Shown one piece after another: positions 1 to 9,398 of a stretch of 64,000 nt of DNA. The DNA is taken from the NCBI GenBank assembly GCA_028868695.1, contig JAGWTZ010000007.1, positions 1 through 64,000 on the forward strand, given 5' to 3'. The notes beneath the pieces were generated by a model. That model saw only the letters and a list, made by a program, of their open reading frames with translations, had not been told where the DNA came from and made no database searches. The stretch's first letter is position 1, and each line of letters opens with the position of its first letter. Made by a program: the position numbers and the translations under genes. This DNA is from Alphaproteobacteria bacterium. GTDB taxonomy: Bacteria; Pseudomonadota; Alphaproteobacteria; Rhizobiales; Aestuariivirgaceae.

Positions 1-153
1 AAAGGGGCCGATGTGGCGGTATTCATCGCCGCCCGGCGGCTCCAGCTTGATCACCTCGGCGCCCAGGTCAGCCAGCAGCGCGGTGCAATAGGGGCCTGCG
101 AGAACGCGCGTGAGATCAAGAACGCGAAAGCCGGTGAGCGGTCCATCAGCCAT
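1..153 (-). CDS. CaiB/BaiF family (class III) CoA-transferase, N-terminal fragment
   Basis: Only the first 51 codons are in the window; the gene runs off the left edge. The translation opens [20 protein letters not shown] and continues to [20 protein letters not shown], which is the characteristic N-terminus of class III CoA-transferases (the AGPY and [10 protein letters not shown] stretches). It would move CoA between an acyl-CoA and a free carboxylic acid; the substrate cannot be told from this fragment. Its ATG overlaps the 3' end of hutG by 8 bases on the same strand, so it is probably the last visible gene of the hutI-hutH-hutG transcript. A role in histidine breakdown is not established. 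The fragment is too short for the ORF track. Confidence 0.85.
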   Translation of the reverse strand, partial: MADGPLTGFRVLDLTRVLAGPYCTALLADLGAEVIKLEPPGGDEYRHIGPF

Positions 154-949
154 GGGCGGGCGCCTTCAGCTTGAGAGACGCGAGATCAGCGAGCAGGTGG
201 CGGAGAAGCGCGCGCAGGCTTGCACATCGCACTGCATCGAAAGCCCAAGGCGCAGCTTCGGCTGCGAGATAGGCGGATTGGGCAATCTCCATCTGGATGG
301 CGTGGACGCCATTCTGCGGCTGGCCATAATGCCGCGTGGTCCAGCCGCCGCGGAAACGGCCGTTGAGAACATGCGTGAAGGGCGAGGCCTTGGCCCGCGC
401 CATGGCGGCAGTTTCGATTTCTGGCGCGCAGGTCTTGCCGCCATCCGTGCCGATGTTGAGCGTGGGCAGCGTGCCTTCAAACAGGAAGGGAATGCGCGAG
501 CGGATGGAATGGCAATCATAGACGATCGCAAAACCATGCCGCGCCTTCACGCGGGCCACTTCCGCTGCGAGTGCGGCATGATAGGGCGCATGGTAGGCGG
601 CAAGGCGGCTGGCAATGTCTTGCGGTGTTGGCTCTTCGCCGGGGTTCCAGATAGGCTGGCCATCAAAATCGGTTTGCGGGCAAAGGCCAGTGGTGTTCTG
701 GCCGGGGTAAAGCGAGGCGCCGGCGGGGTCGCGGTTGGCGTCAATCACATAGCGGTGGAATGTGGCGCGCAGCGTGGTGGCGCCCGGCAGCAGGCCATCA
801 TAGAGCGCGTCAATGTGCCAATCGGTGTCGGCCAGCTTGCGGCCATTGGCGTTGAGGCGCGCGGCGATGTCTTGTGGCACATGGGTGCCGCCATGGGGCA
901 TGCCCAAAATCACCGGCCCATCGCCGCGGGTGACTTCAACAGCTTTCAT
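146..949 (-). CDS. hutG: N-formylglutamate deformylase HutG
   Basis: This 267-residue protein hydrolyses N-formylglutamate to glutamate and formate, the last step of the five-step histidine pathway that passes through HutF. It matches the HutG/FGase family: MPHGGTHVP near residues 17-25, DWHID near 43, [15 protein letters not shown] near 145-159 and HAIQMEIAQ near 215. These His/Asp/Glu-rich stretches are expected to hold the metal. The start codon overlaps the hutH stop as ATGA, which indicates translational coupling. The presence of hutF across the divergent promoter agrees with the formylglutamate branch rather than the HutG-type formimidoylglutamase of enteric bacteria. Confidence 0.93.
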   Translation of the reverse strand: MKAVEVTRGDGPVILGMPHGGTHVPQDIAARLNANGRKLADTDWHIDALYDGLLPGATTLRATFHRYVIDANRDPAGASLYPGQNTTGLCPQTDFDGQPIWNPGEEPTPQDIASRLAAYHAPYHAALAAEVARVKARHGFAIVYDCHSIRSRIPFLFEGTLPTLNIGTDGGKTCAPEIETAAMARAKASPFTHVLNGRFRGGWTTRHYGQPQNGVHAIQMEIAQSAYLAAEAAPWAFDAVRCASLRALLRHLLADLASLKLKAPAHG

Positions 950-2484
950 GCGCCAAATTCCGGCAATGCAACCTGTGCCGCCGCGGCAATCGTGCCTTGC
1001 GCCACAAGCCTTGCGGCGGCTTCCAGTTCTGGCGCCACATAGCGGTCATCCACCAGGCGGGGCACATCGGCACGCAAGGCGGCGATGACACGCTGAAGGG
1101 CGGGGGACGTGGGCAGGGGGCTGCGGAACTCCACGCCCTGCGCCGCACAGAGAAGCTCAATGCCCAGGATGCGCTGCAGGTTTTCATTCATGCGGGCCAG
1201 GCGGCGGGCGCCATGGGCGGCCATTGAGACATGATCTTCCTGATTGGCGGAGGTGGGGGTGGAATCCGTCACGCAGGGCGTGGCCAGATGCTTGTTCTCG
1301 CTCATCAGCGCGGCACTGGTCACTTCGGCAATCATATAGCCGGAGTTGAGGCCGGGCTTGGGGGTGAGGAAGGCGGGCAGGTCGAAGGACAAGACCGGGT
1401 CCACCATCAAGGCAATGCGCCGCTGGGCAATGGCGCCGATTTCAGAAATGGCCAGTGCCGTCATGTCGGCGGCGAAGCCCACAGGCTCTGCATGGAAATT
1501 GCCGCCCGAGACAATTTCGCCAGTGGAGCTCAGCACCAGGGGGTTGTCGGTGGCGGCGTTGGCTTCGATTTCCAGCGTGCGGCCCGCCTGGCGCAGCACA
1601 TCCATGGCCGCGCCGGTCACTTGCGGCTGGCAGCGGATGCAATAGGGGTCTTGCACGCGGCTATCACCCTCGCGGTGGCTTTCGCGGATCACCGAGCCCT
1701 CCAGCAGGGCGCGCATGGTGGCGGCTGCCTCGATCTGCCCGGCGTGGCCGCGCAGCTCGTGAATCTCCGGGTGCAGGGGCGCGGTTGATCCCATGATGGC
1801 ATCGGTGGAGAGTGATGAAATCACCAAGGCGCTTTGTGCCGCTGTCCAGGCATCGAACAAACCCGCCAAGGCGAAGGCTGTGGAGAACTGCGTGCCATTG
1901 ATGAAGGCGAGGCCTTCCTTGGGGCCCAAGGGAATGGGAGCAAGGCCCACTGCGGCCAAGGCTTTGGCGCCCGGCAGGCGCTGGCCCTTCACCATGGCTT
2001 CGCCTTCGCCGATGATCACTGCCGTCATGTGGGCAAGTGGCGCAAGATCGCCACTCGCACCCACCGAGCCTTGGGCAGGAACAACTGGTGTCACATCGCG
2101 GGCCAGCATTTCCTCCAGCAGCTCGATCAACTGCCAGCGCACGCCGGATGCGCCGCGGCCGAGGCTGAGCAGCTTCAAGGCCATCATCAGCCGGGTGATT
2201 GCGGCGGGGATGGGTTCGCCCACCCCGGCGCAATGCGACAGGATGAGATTGCGCTGCAGGGTGGCGGTGTCTTCCGGCGCGATGCGGATGGAAGCGAGCT
2301 TGCCGAAGCCGGTGTTGACGCCATAGACGGGTACGGCCCCATTGGCGGCATCAGCGATCACCTTGGCCGAGGCTTCGATGCGCGGCTTGGCGCTGCGGTG
2401 CAGGCGCAAGGCGCTGCCTTCACGGTAGATCCGGCGCAAGTCGGCCAAAGTCACGCTGCCGGGGGCAAGGGTCAAAATGTTCAC
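946..2484 (-). CDS. hutH: Histidine ammonia-lyase HutH
   Basis: HutH removes ammonia from L-histidine to give urocanate. The self-forming MIO cofactor triad Ala-Ser-Gly is visible at residues 143-145 in [14 protein letters not shown], and the conserved YGVNTGFG lies at 54-61. The ORF track extends this frame upstream to 2640, but that part is antisense-like sequence over hutI. I choose a GTG start at 2484 (protein begins [10 protein letters not shown]) because it overlaps the hutI stop codon as GTGA and gives 512 residues, the usual HutH length. It is coupled to hutI upstream and hutG downstream. Nothing unusual is seen in the active-site segments. Confidence 0.95.
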   Translation of the reverse strand: MNILTLAPGSVTLADLRRIYREGSALRLHRSAKPRIEASAKVIADAANGAVPVYGVNTGFGKLASIRIAPEDTATLQRNLILSHCAGVGEPIPAAITRLMMALKLLSLGRGASGVRWQLIELLEEMLARDVTPVVPAQGSVGASGDLAPLAHMTAVIIGEGEAMVKGQRLPGAKALAAVGLAPIPLGPKEGLAFINGTQFSTAFALAGLFDAWTAAQSALVISSLSTDAIMGSTAPLHPEIHELRGHAGQIEAAATMRALLEGSVIRESHREGDSRVQDPYCIRCQPQVTGAAMDVLRQAGRTLEIEANAATDNPLVLSSTGEIVSGGNFHAEPVGFAADMTALAISEIGAIAQRRIALMVDPVLSFDLPAFLTPKPGLNSGYMIAEVTSAALMSENKHLATPCVTDSTPTSANQEDHVSMAAHGARRLARMNENLQRILGIELLCAAQGVEFRSPLPTSPALQRVIAALRADVPRLVDDRYVAPELEAAARLVAQGTIAAAAQVALPEFGA

Positions 2485-3686
2485 GCAAAACTCCGGATCA
2501 GACGCTGATGCAAGGGGTTGAAGCCGATGCGATAAGAAAGCTCGGCAGGGTGGGAAACATTCCAGATGGCGAAATCGGCGGCCATGCCGGGAGCGAGTGA
2601 GCCGTGGGTGGCGAGGCCCAGGGCGCGCGCGGCATTGCAAGTGGCGCCGGCCAGCGCCTCTTCGGGCGTCAGTCGGAACAGGGTGCAGGCCATGTTCATG
2701 GCGAGCAGCAGAGAGTTCAACGGCGAAGAGCCGGGGTTCAAGTCAGTGGAAACCGCCATGGCCACGCCATGCTCGCGGAACAGGGCGATGGGCGGGGCCT
2801 GGGTTTCGCGCAAGGTGTAGTAAGCGCCGGGCAGGATCACCGCCACGGTGCCTGCCTTGGCCATGGCCGCAACACCTTCCTCATCAACATATTCGAGATG
2901 TTCGGCGGAAAGCGCGCCATAGCTGGCGGCAAGCTTGGCACCGTGGAGATTGGAAAGCTGCTCGGCATGCAGCTTCACCGGCAGGCCAAGCGCCTTGGCC
3001 ACATCGAACACGCGCGCGATTTGCGGGGGCGAGAAGGCAATGCCCTCGCAGAAGCCATCCACGGCGTCCACCAGGCCTTGGGCATGGGCAGCCTTGAGGG
3101 CGGGAATGCAGATGTCATCAACATAGGCATCAGCCCGGCCCTTGTATTCGGGCGGAATGGCATGGGCGCCGAGAAAGCTGGTGCGGATGATCACCGGGCG
3201 CAGCGTGGCGATGCGGCGCGCGGCGCGCAGCATGTTCAATTCGGTTTCAATATCGAGGCCATAGCCGGATTTGATCTCAATGGCCGCCACGCCCTCGGCA
3301 ACCAGCGCATCGACGCGGGGCAGGGCGCTGGCCACCAGGTCATCAAGGCTGGCGCTGCGCGTGGCCTTGACCGTGGAGACAATGCCGCCGCCCGCCCTTG
3401 CCACTTCCTCATAGCTTGCGCCCTTGAGGCGCAGCTCAAACTCACCGGCGCGGTTTCCGCCATGCACAAGGTGGGTGTGGCAATCGACCAGCGCAGGTGT
3501 GACCAGCCTTCCGCCCAGATCGCTTGGCGTGAAGGCGGCATAGGCCTTGGGCATTTCGGCGCGCGGCCCCGCCCAGGCAATGCGGCCATCCTCGCAGGCA
3601 ATCGCCGCATCTTCGATCAAGCCATAGCGGCCCGCCACCATGGTGGCGGCGGTGCCATTGATCAAAAGGATTTTGGGCTCATTCAT
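2481..3686 (-). CDS. hutI: Imidazolonepropionase HutI
   Basis: HutI hydrolyses 4-imidazolone-5-propionate to N-formimino-L-glutamate, the third step of histidine breakdown. The 401-residue protein is an amidohydrolase-fold enzyme: the metal pair HTH is at residues 70-72 ([13 protein letters not shown]), followed by the family motifs [17 protein letters not shown] and [10 protein letters not shown]. It is the first gene of the minus-strand operon hutI-hutH-hutG(-CoA transferase) and is divergent from hutF. The 78-base gap to hutF carries the 24-bp palindrome that is probably the HutC operator. The preceding enzyme, urocanase (HutU), is not encoded in this window. Confidence 0.95.
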   Translation of the reverse strand: MNEPKILLINGTAATMVAGRYGLIEDAAIACEDGRIAWAGPRAEMPKAYAAFTPSDLGGRLVTPALVDCHTHLVHGGNRAGEFELRLKGASYEEVARAGGGIVSTVKATRSASLDDLVASALPRVDALVAEGVAAIEIKSGYGLDIETELNMLRAARRIATLRPVIIRTSFLGAHAIPPEYKGRADAYVDDICIPALKAAHAQGLVDAVDGFCEGIAFSPPQIARVFDVAKALGLPVKLHAEQLSNLHGAKLAASYGALSAEHLEYVDEEGVAAMAKAGTVAVILPGAYYTLRETQAPPIALFREHGVAMAVSTDLNPGSSPLNSLLLAMNMACTLFRLTPEEALAGATCNAARALGLATHGSLAPGMAADFAIWNVSHPAELSYRIGFNPLHQRLIRSFA

Positions 3687-3730
3687 CTCGGGGCCATGGG
3701 AAACGCTTTACAAGAGTGTAGGACTTTGCG

Positions 3731-3754
3731 AATATTATGTCTAGACATAATATT
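3731..3754. promoter_or_regulatory. Perfect 24-bp palindrome, probable HutC operator
   Basis: The 12-base arm AATATTATGTCT is followed directly by its exact reverse complement. The core GTCTAGAC fits the GT-N-TA-N-AC form that HutC-subfamily GntR regulators recognise. It sits between the divergent hutI and hutF starts, 44 bases above hutI and 10 bases above hutF, where one bound dimer could block both directions. hutC itself lies 2 kb away. Assignment to HutC is an inference from family knowledge and position. Confidence 0.8.
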
Positions 3755-3764
3755 TGGAGGGGTG

Positions 3765-5138
3765 ATGAGCAGCAACTGTTGGATATTTGCCACGCGCGCC
3801 CTTATGGGGCAGCGCTGGGTGCACAATGCGCGCCTACAAGTCAGTGCTGGTAAGATCACCACGCTTGAGGAAGGGGCTGCCGCGCAGGCTGGCGATTGCC
3901 GCGTGGACACGCTGCTTCCGGCGCTTTCCAACCTTCATTCCCACAGTTTCCAGCGCGCGATGGCTGGCATGACCGAGGCGCGCGTGGCCGGGCGCGAAAG
4001 CTTCTGGAGCTGGCGCACGCTGATGTACCGCTTTCTGGAGCGGCTGACGCCAGAGCATGTCGAAGCCTTTGCCGCGCAAGTGTTCATGGAGATGCAGGAG
4101 GCAGGCTATGCCGCGGTGGGCGAATTCCATTATGTGCACCACCAGCAGGGCGGCGCGCCCTATCAGGCGCTGAGCGAGCTCTCGCAGCGGATCTTCGCTG
4201 CCGCAGGGCAGACGGGCATGGGCCTCACGCACCTGCCGGTGCTTTACAGCTATGGCGGTGCCGGAAAGCAGGCGCTGGCGGGTGGGCAGCTGCGTTTCGG
4301 CAATGATGTGGCGCGCTTTGGCCGGTTGGTCGAAGAGTGCCGCGCCGCGGCGAAAGCCCTGCCTGCCGATTGCCTTGTTGGCATCGCTCCGCATTCACTG
4401 CGCGCAACGGCGCCGGGGGATTTGGCTGCGGCGCTGCCACTGGCGCAAGGCCAGCCGGTGCATATCCATGTGGCCGAGCAGCCCAAGGAAGTGGAAGACA
4501 TTCAGGCCTGGCTGGGCGCGCGGCCGGTGCAGTGGCTGCTGGACAATGCAGTCGTGGACAAGAGCTGGTGCGCCATCCATGCCACCCACATGACGGCGGG
4601 GGAAACGCGTGGCCTTGCGCAGTCAGGCGCGGTTGCCGGGCTGTGCCCGATCACCGAGGCCAATTTGGGGGATGGGCCATTCAACGGGCCGGGCTGGCTG
4701 GCGGCGGGCGGCGCATTTGGCATTGGCTCTGACTCCAATGTGCGGATTTCGCTGACCGAGGAATTGCGCACACTCGAATATTCGCAACGGTTGCGGGACC
4801 TGTCGCGCAATGTGCTGGTGCCTGAACAGGGTTCGGTGGGTGCCTATCTCTATACCCATGCGGCGCGCGGCGGGGCGCAGGCGCTGGGGCGGAATGCTGG
4901 TGAAATCGCGGTGGGCAAGCTGGCTGACCTGGTGGCCATCAATTCTGGCCATGACGCGCTATGCGGGCTTTCTGAGGCGCAATTGCTGGATGGCCTGTGC
5001 TTTGCCGCGCCCGACACGGTGATCACCGATCTCTGGTCGGCCGGGCGGCACCGCGTGCAGGGCGGCAGGCATGTGGCGCGTGAGGCCGTTTCAGCGCGTT
5101 ACCGCCGCGCCATTGCTGATTTGACGCAGGCGCTGTGA
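3765..5138 (+). CDS. hutF: Formimidoylglutamate deiminase HutF
   Basis: HutF converts N-formimino-L-glutamate to N-formyl-L-glutamate and ammonia, feeding HutG. The ORF track draws this frame from 2604, but everything before 3765 runs antisense through hutI. The ATG at 3765 follows GGAGG with four bases between and gives a 457-residue protein starting MSSNCWIFAT, the normal family length. Amidohydrolase metal ligands are seen in NLHSHSFQ (His58, His60), with IHVAEQPKEV and GIGSDSNVRISLTEELR further on. It is transcribed alone on the plus strand away from hutI and ends exactly where the convergent hutD begins (stop codons abut). Confidence 0.93.
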   Translation: MSSNCWIFATRALMGQRWVHNARLQVSAGKITTLEEGAAAQAGDCRVDTLLPALSNLHSHSFQRAMAGMTEARVAGRESFWSWRTLMYRFLERLTPEHVEAFAAQVFMEMQEAGYAAVGEFHYVHHQQGGAPYQALSELSQRIFAAAGQTGMGLTHLPVLYSYGGAGKQALAGGQLRFGNDVARFGRLVEECRAAAKALPADCLVGIAPHSLRATAPGDLAAALPLAQGQPVHIHVAEQPKEVEDIQAWLGARPVQWLLDNAVVDKSWCAIHATHMTAGETRGLAQSGAVAGLCPITEANLGDGPFNGPGWLAAGGAFGIGSDSNVRISLTEELRTLEYSQRLRDLSRNVLVPEQGSVGAYLYTHAARGGAQALGRNAGEIAVGKLADLVAINSGHDALCGLSEAQLLDGLCFAAPDTVITDLWSAGRHRVQGGRHVAREAVSARYRRAIADLTQAL

Positions 5139-5675
5139 TCAGATGCGGGCGAGGCGCACCAGAATGACAGGGCCATGGCTGTGGACGGCGCAACTGCTGA
5201 ACACCTGCACCAGCGAGCCAGCGGCAATGGGAATGGAGTTGGCGGTTCCCTCAGTGAGGAAATACAAGGCATGAGAGGCCTCACGCTCCGCCATCACTGC
5301 CAAGTCTTCGCCGGCTGCGGCCACGCGCAAGCTGGCGGCGATGCGCCTGCCGTCAAAGATCACATTGAAATCCCGCACTGGGCCGTTGAAGCGGCGGCTG
5401 ATGATGGGCGTGTCTCCCGAAAAGGCCACGGGCGCCAGGGGCAAGGCTTGCAGCGCCCCATCGGGTGCCTGAAGCTCAAGGCCCTCCCCATCAATCACCG
5501 TGAGGATGCGCGAAAGGCCGGGGAAAGCGGAGAAAGGCCCATCACTGCCGACTTCTGCCACCGAGAGGCGCCACAGCAGGCGGCCAGCCTCTTCCTCCTT
5601 GGCCACCTCATGGGTGATGCCGCCGCCGTTTTTCCACGGCATGGTGACGAAAGCGGATGGGGGAATGATTTTCAT
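5139..5675 (-). CDS. hutD: HutD family protein
   Basis: This 178-residue protein belongs to the HutD (bicupin-fold) family found in hut clusters. Recognisable stretches are MPWKNGGGITHEVA near the N-terminus, WRLSVAEVGSDGPFSAFPGLSR and LTVIDGEGLEL. HutD has been proposed to limit hut activity by binding a pathway metabolite, but its biochemical role is not settled. It lies tail-to-tail with hutF (adjacent stop codons) and head-to-head with hutC, whose start is 50 bases away, so it may share a regulatory region with hutC. Confidence 0.88.
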   Translation of the reverse strand: MKIIPPSAFVTMPWKNGGGITHEVAKEEEAGRLLWRLSVAEVGSDGPFSAFPGLSRILTVIDGEGLELQAPDGALQALPLAPVAFSGDTPIISRRFNGPVRDFNVIFDGRRIAASLRVAAAGEDLAVMAEREASHALYFLTEGTANSIPIAAGSLVQVFSSCAVHSHGPVILVRLARI

Positions 5676-5725
5676 GAAAGGGCCCTCAGTGCTTGCGGCA
5701 GTGCCATCACCTTAGGGGGTGCCGC

Positions 5726-6433
5726 TTGAAGGTCAAGACAAAGGCGGCGCCGGGCTATGCGGCGGTGAAGGAAGAAATCCTGCGGCGCATCCGCGCCAAG
5801 GCCTGGGCGCCGGGCGATCTGCTGCCGGGCGAGATCGAGCTGGCGGGCGAATTCGGCGTGGCGCGCGGCACGATGAACCGGGCGCTGCGGGAATTGACCG
5901 AGCAGGGCTATCTCGAGCGCAAGCGCAAGGGCGGCACGCGGGTGCGGCCATCGCCGTTGCGGGCGGCGCGCTTTGAGATTCCGCTGGTGCGGGCTGAGAT
6001 TGAGGCCACCGGGGCTGTCTATGGCTACGAGCTGCTCTCGCGCCGCATCGAGGCGGGCGGGGCCGCGTTGCGCGCCCTGCTGGGCCTTGACAACGATGAA
6101 CAGCTGCTGCGCCTCGCCTGCCTGCATCTGGCGGATGGCAAACCCTATCAGTTGGAGGAACGCTGGATCAGTATTTCGGCCTTGCCACAGGCGGGGCGGG
6201 CGGATTTTTCAGCCTCCGGCCCCAATGAATGGCTGGTTCAAACCGTGCCTTACTCCGACGTGGAAATCTGCTTCGAGGCCAATGGCGCCAGTGCGCTGGT
6301 GGCCCGGCATTTGGGAGTAGCGCCGGGCACACCCTTGTTCACCACCTTGCGCACCACCTGGCTCAAGGGCAAGGCGCTCACCCATGTGCGGCTTTCGCAT
6401 CATGTGCATTACCGGATGGTGGCGCGGTATTGA
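5726..6433 (+). CDS. hutC: GntR-family histidine utilisation repressor HutC
   Basis: HutC represses hut genes and is usually released by urocanate. The protein has an N-terminal winged helix (EILRRIRAKAWAPGDLLPGEIELAGEFGVARGTMNRALRELTEQGYLERKRKGGTRV) and a C-terminal UTRA ligand domain (IPLVRAEIEATGAVYGYELLSR onwards, with YQLEERWIS and LRTTWLKGKALTHVRLSHH). The track starts at a TTG at 5693; I prefer the TTG at 5726 because AGGGGG lies seven bases above it and the conserved domain begins ten residues later, giving 235 residues. The start is the weakest part of this call. It is divergent from hutD. Confidence 0.88.
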   Translation: MKVKTKAAPGYAAVKEEILRRIRAKAWAPGDLLPGEIELAGEFGVARGTMNRALRELTEQGYLERKRKGGTRVRPSPLRAARFEIPLVRAEIEATGAVYGYELLSRRIEAGGAALRALLGLDNDEQLLRLACLHLADGKPYQLEERWISISALPQAGRADFSASGPNEWLVQTVPYSDVEICFEANGASALVARHLGVAPGTPLFTTLRTTWLKGKALTHVRLSHHVHYRMVARY

Positions 6434-6569
6434 GGGCGCGGGCTGTCAACAGGGCCGGTCCACTGGATATGTTTGATCTGGCCCTTCACCGCTTTATCCG
6501 GCTAGTGTTCAAGGCACGGGGCCGCGCGCCGCATTCCGCAGCAGCGCGGCAACCACAAAGAGGGCCTTG

Positions 6570-9398
6570 ATGCCTGCCAAGCAACCGCAAGTGAACCTGT
6601 CGCCCAAGGGCTGGGACGAGATCAAGACCACAACCTGCTACATGTGCGCCTGCCGCTGCGGCATCCGGGTGCACCTGAAGGATGGCAAGGTTGTCTATAT
6701 CGACGGCAACCGCGACCACCCGGTGAACAAGGGCATCATCTGCGGCAAAGGCGCTTCCGGCATCAAGCAGCATTATTCCCCGGCAAGGCTATCGAAGCCG
6801 CTGCTCCGGGTGGGGGAACGCGGGGCGGGCGAGTTCAAGGAAATCGAATGGGATGAGGCGCTGGCGCTGGCCACCAACTGGCTAGGCAAGGTGCGCGCCG
6901 AAGACCCCAGGAAGCTCGCCTTCTTCACGGGCCGCGACCAGAGCCAGGGCCTCACCGGGTGGTGGGCCTCGCAATTCGGCACGATGAACTATGCAGCCCA
7001 TGGCGGCTTTTGTTCGGTGAACATGGCAGCGGCCGGGCTTTACACCTATGGCGGGGCGTTCTGGGAATTTGGCGAGCCGGATTGGAAGCACACCAAATAT
7101 TTCCTGCTTTTCGGCGTGGCGGAGGACCATGGCTCCAACCCGATCAAGGCGGGCCTTGGCAAGCTGAAGGCGCGCGGCGCCAAGTTTGTCTCGGTCAATC
7201 CGGTGAAGACGGGCTATTCGGCGATTGCCGATGAATGGATCGGCATCAAGCCGGGCACGGACGGGCTGTTAGTCGGCGCGCTGATCCATTGCCTGCTGGC
7301 GGCGCAGAAGATTGATGGCGAATCCCTCAGTCGCTATACCAACGCGCCCTGGCTGGTGATTGAAAACCCCGGCGGGGCGGATGATGGCCTGATCCTGCGC
7401 AATGCCGCGGGCACGCCGCTGGTGTGGGACGCCTCAGGGGGCGGCAGCGGTGGCACCAAGGTGGCAGGCACCTTCGGCACCAACCCATCGCTGCTCGGGC
7501 GCTTCAGCCTGCCGGACGGGCGCAAGGTGGTGACAAGCTTCACGCTGATTGCCGAGCGCTTCGCCACCGAGGCCTATTCACCCGAAGCGGTTGCGCCCCA
7601 GTGCGGCGTTCCCGCCGAGACCACGCGGCGTATCGCCGCCGAACTGGCGCATACCGCCTTCAACGACACGGTGGAGCTTGATATTCCGTGGACGGACTAT
7701 CTGGGCCGGCGGCATGAGAAGACCATCGGCCGGCCAGTGGCAATGCATGCCATGCGCGGCATCTCGGCCCATTCCAACGGCTTCCACACCTGCCGCACCA
7801 TTCACATCCTGCAAATCCTGCTGGGCACCATCGATTGCCCCGGTGGCTCGCGCTACAAGCCGCCCTTCCCGAAATCCATTCCACCCAATGTGAAGCCTGC
7901 GGGCAAGCCAGACCAAGTGAAGCCCAACACGCCCCTGCCGGGCCCGCCCCTGGGCTTTGTCACCAGCCCGGAGGACTTGCTGGTGGACGAACAGGGCACG
8001 CCGCAGCGCATCGACAAGGCCTATTCATGGGATGCGCCGCTGGCCGCGCATGGCCTGATGCACATGGTGATCAACAATGCCGCGAAGGGCGCCCCCTACG
8101 GCGTTGACGTGCTGTTCATGTACATGGCCAACATGAGCTGGAATTCGGCGATGAATGTGCCAGACACCTTGAAGGCGCTCACCGCCAAGCGCGCCGATGG
8201 CGAATATGTGATTCCGAAAATCATCTACTCGGACGCCTATCAGAGCGAGATGGTGCATTACGCCGATCTCATCCTGCCCGACACCACCTATCTTGAGCGC
8301 TGGGATTGCATCTCGATGCTGGACCGGCCGATCTCGGAAGCCGATGGCCCGGCCGATGCCATCCGCCATCCGGTGGTGGAGCCGGACCGTGACGTGCGCC
8401 CGTTCCAGACCGTGCTGCTTGATCTTGGCCACAGGCTTGGCCTGCCGGCGATGACGAAGCCGGATGGCTCAGCGCGTTACCCTGGCGGCTATCCCGACTA
8501 CATCGTAAACCACGAACGCGCGCCGGGCCTTGGGCCTTTGGCAGGATTCCGCGGCAAAGATGGCACGGCGGCGGGGCGCGGGCCTGTGAACCCCGACCAG
8601 CTCAAGGCCTATATCGAAAATGGCAGCCACTGGTTCCAGGAACTCAGTGACAACATGAAATACTACCGCCATGTGAACTGGGATTATCTCGACTGGGCCA
8701 CCTTCTTCGGCTTCCTGCCGCGGCCGGAGCCGATCATTCACCAGCTCTATTCGGAAACGCTGCAGAAGTTCCGCCTTGCGGCGCGGGGCCATGGCAAGGT
8801 GGTGCCGCCACAGCAGCACCGCAAGCGCATCGAGACCTATTTCGATCCCATCCCGTTCTGGTATGCGCCGTTCGAAGGCGAGATGGTGAGCGGCGATGAA
8901 TTCCCGCTGCATGCCATCACCCAGCGGCCCATGGCGATGTATCATTCCTGGGGATCGCAGAACGCCTGGCTGCGGCAGATCCTCGGCCGCAACTGGCTTT
9001 ACATGCACAAGGCCAAGGCGGCAAAACTCGGCATCGAGGATGGTGATTGGGTGGACGTGACTTCGCATCACGGCAAGATCAAGGTGCAAGTGAAGCTGGT
9101 GGACGGCCAGAACGAAGATACCGTTTGGACCTGGAATGCCATCGGCAAGCGGCGCGGAAGCTGGGGCCTGGCGCCGGATTCGCCGGAGGGTGAAAAGGGG
9201 TTTCTTTTGAATCACTTGATCAGCGATCTTCTACCGGAACATGAAGGCGGATACCGCTATTCCAATTCTGATCCTGTCACCGGGCAGGCAGCGTGGTTCG
9301 ACCTCAAGGTGCGGGTGGCAAAAGCGGCAGACCAGACGGCACAGAGCGCGCCGCAATTCCCGGCGCTGAAGCCGGTGCGCGGAAAGGCAAACGTATGA
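6570..9398 (+). CDS. soeA: Molybdopterin oxidoreductase catalytic subunit, probable sulfite dehydrogenase SoeA
   Basis: This 942-residue protein is a DMSO-reductase-superfamily bis-MGD enzyme. The N-terminal [4Fe-4S] motif is complete (Cys23, Cys26, Cys30, Cys58 in TCYMCACRCG...IICGKG), followed by molybdopterin oxidoreductase segments (NMSWNSAMNVPDTLKAL, PDTTYLERWDCISMLDRP) and a C-terminal dinucleotide-binding domain (WVDVTSHHGKIKVQV). There is no twin-arginine signal, so it should face the cytoplasm, as SoeA does and DmsA does not. The order A-B-C with a DmsC/NrfD-type anchor matches quinone-linked sulfite dehydrogenase SoeABC. Polysulfide, thiosulfate or another oxyanion chemistry cannot be excluded by reading alone. 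ATG at 6570 is chosen over the TTG three bases earlier. Confidence 0.75.
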   Translation: MPAKQPQVNLSPKGWDEIKTTTCYMCACRCGIRVHLKDGKVVYIDGNRDHPVNKGIICGKGASGIKQHYSPARLSKPLLRVGERGAGEFKEIEWDEALALATNWLGKVRAEDPRKLAFFTGRDQSQGLTGWWASQFGTMNYAAHGGFCSVNMAAAGLYTYGGAFWEFGEPDWKHTKYFLLFGVAEDHGSNPIKAGLGKLKARGAKFVSVNPVKTGYSAIADEWIGIKPGTDGLLVGALIHCLLAAQKIDGESLSRYTNAPWLVIENPGGADDGLILRNAAGTPLVWDASGGGSGGTKVAGTFGTNPSLLGRFSLPDGRKVVTSFTLIAERFATEAYSPEAVAPQCGVPAETTRRIAAELAHTAFNDTVELDIPWTDYLGRRHEKTIGRPVAMHAMRGISAHSNGFHTCRTIHILQILLGTIDCPGGSRYKPPFPKSIPPNVKPAGKPDQVKPNTPLPGPPLGFVTSPEDLLVDEQGTPQRIDKAYSWDAPLAAHGLMHMVINNAAKGAPYGVDVLFMYMANMSWNSAMNVPDTLKALTAKRADGEYVIPKIIYSDAYQSEMVHYADLILPDTTYLERWDCISMLDRPISEADGPADAIRHPVVEPDRDVRPFQTVLLDLGHRLGLPAMTKPDGSARYPGGYPDYIVNHERAPGLGPLAGFRGKDGTAAGRGPVNPDQLKAYIENGSHWFQELSDNMKYYRHVNWDYLDWATFFGFLPRPEPIIHQLYSETLQKFRLAARGHGKVVPPQQHRKRIETYFDPIPFWYAPFEGEMVSGDEFPLHAITQRPMAMYHSWGSQNAWLRQILGRNWLYMHKAKAAKLGIEDGDWVDVTSHHGKIKVQVKLVDGQNEDTVWTWNAIGKRRGSWGLAPDSPEGEKGFLLNHLISDLLPEHEGGYRYSNSDPVTGQAAWFDLKVRVAKAADQTAQSAPQFPALKPVRGKANV

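Noticed and set aside
110-1042. 310-residue plus-strand ORF at the left edge
   Set aside because: Antisense to hutG, the hutH end and the CoA-transferase start.
2485-2640. Upstream extension of the hutH frame in the ORF track
   Set aside because: The extension overlaps hutI in another frame. The GTG overlapping the hutI stop gives the usual HutH length.
2604-3764. N-terminal 387 residues of the 844-residue ORF ending with hutF
   Set aside because: This part is antisense to hutI. The GGAGG and ATG at 3765 give a normal HutF.
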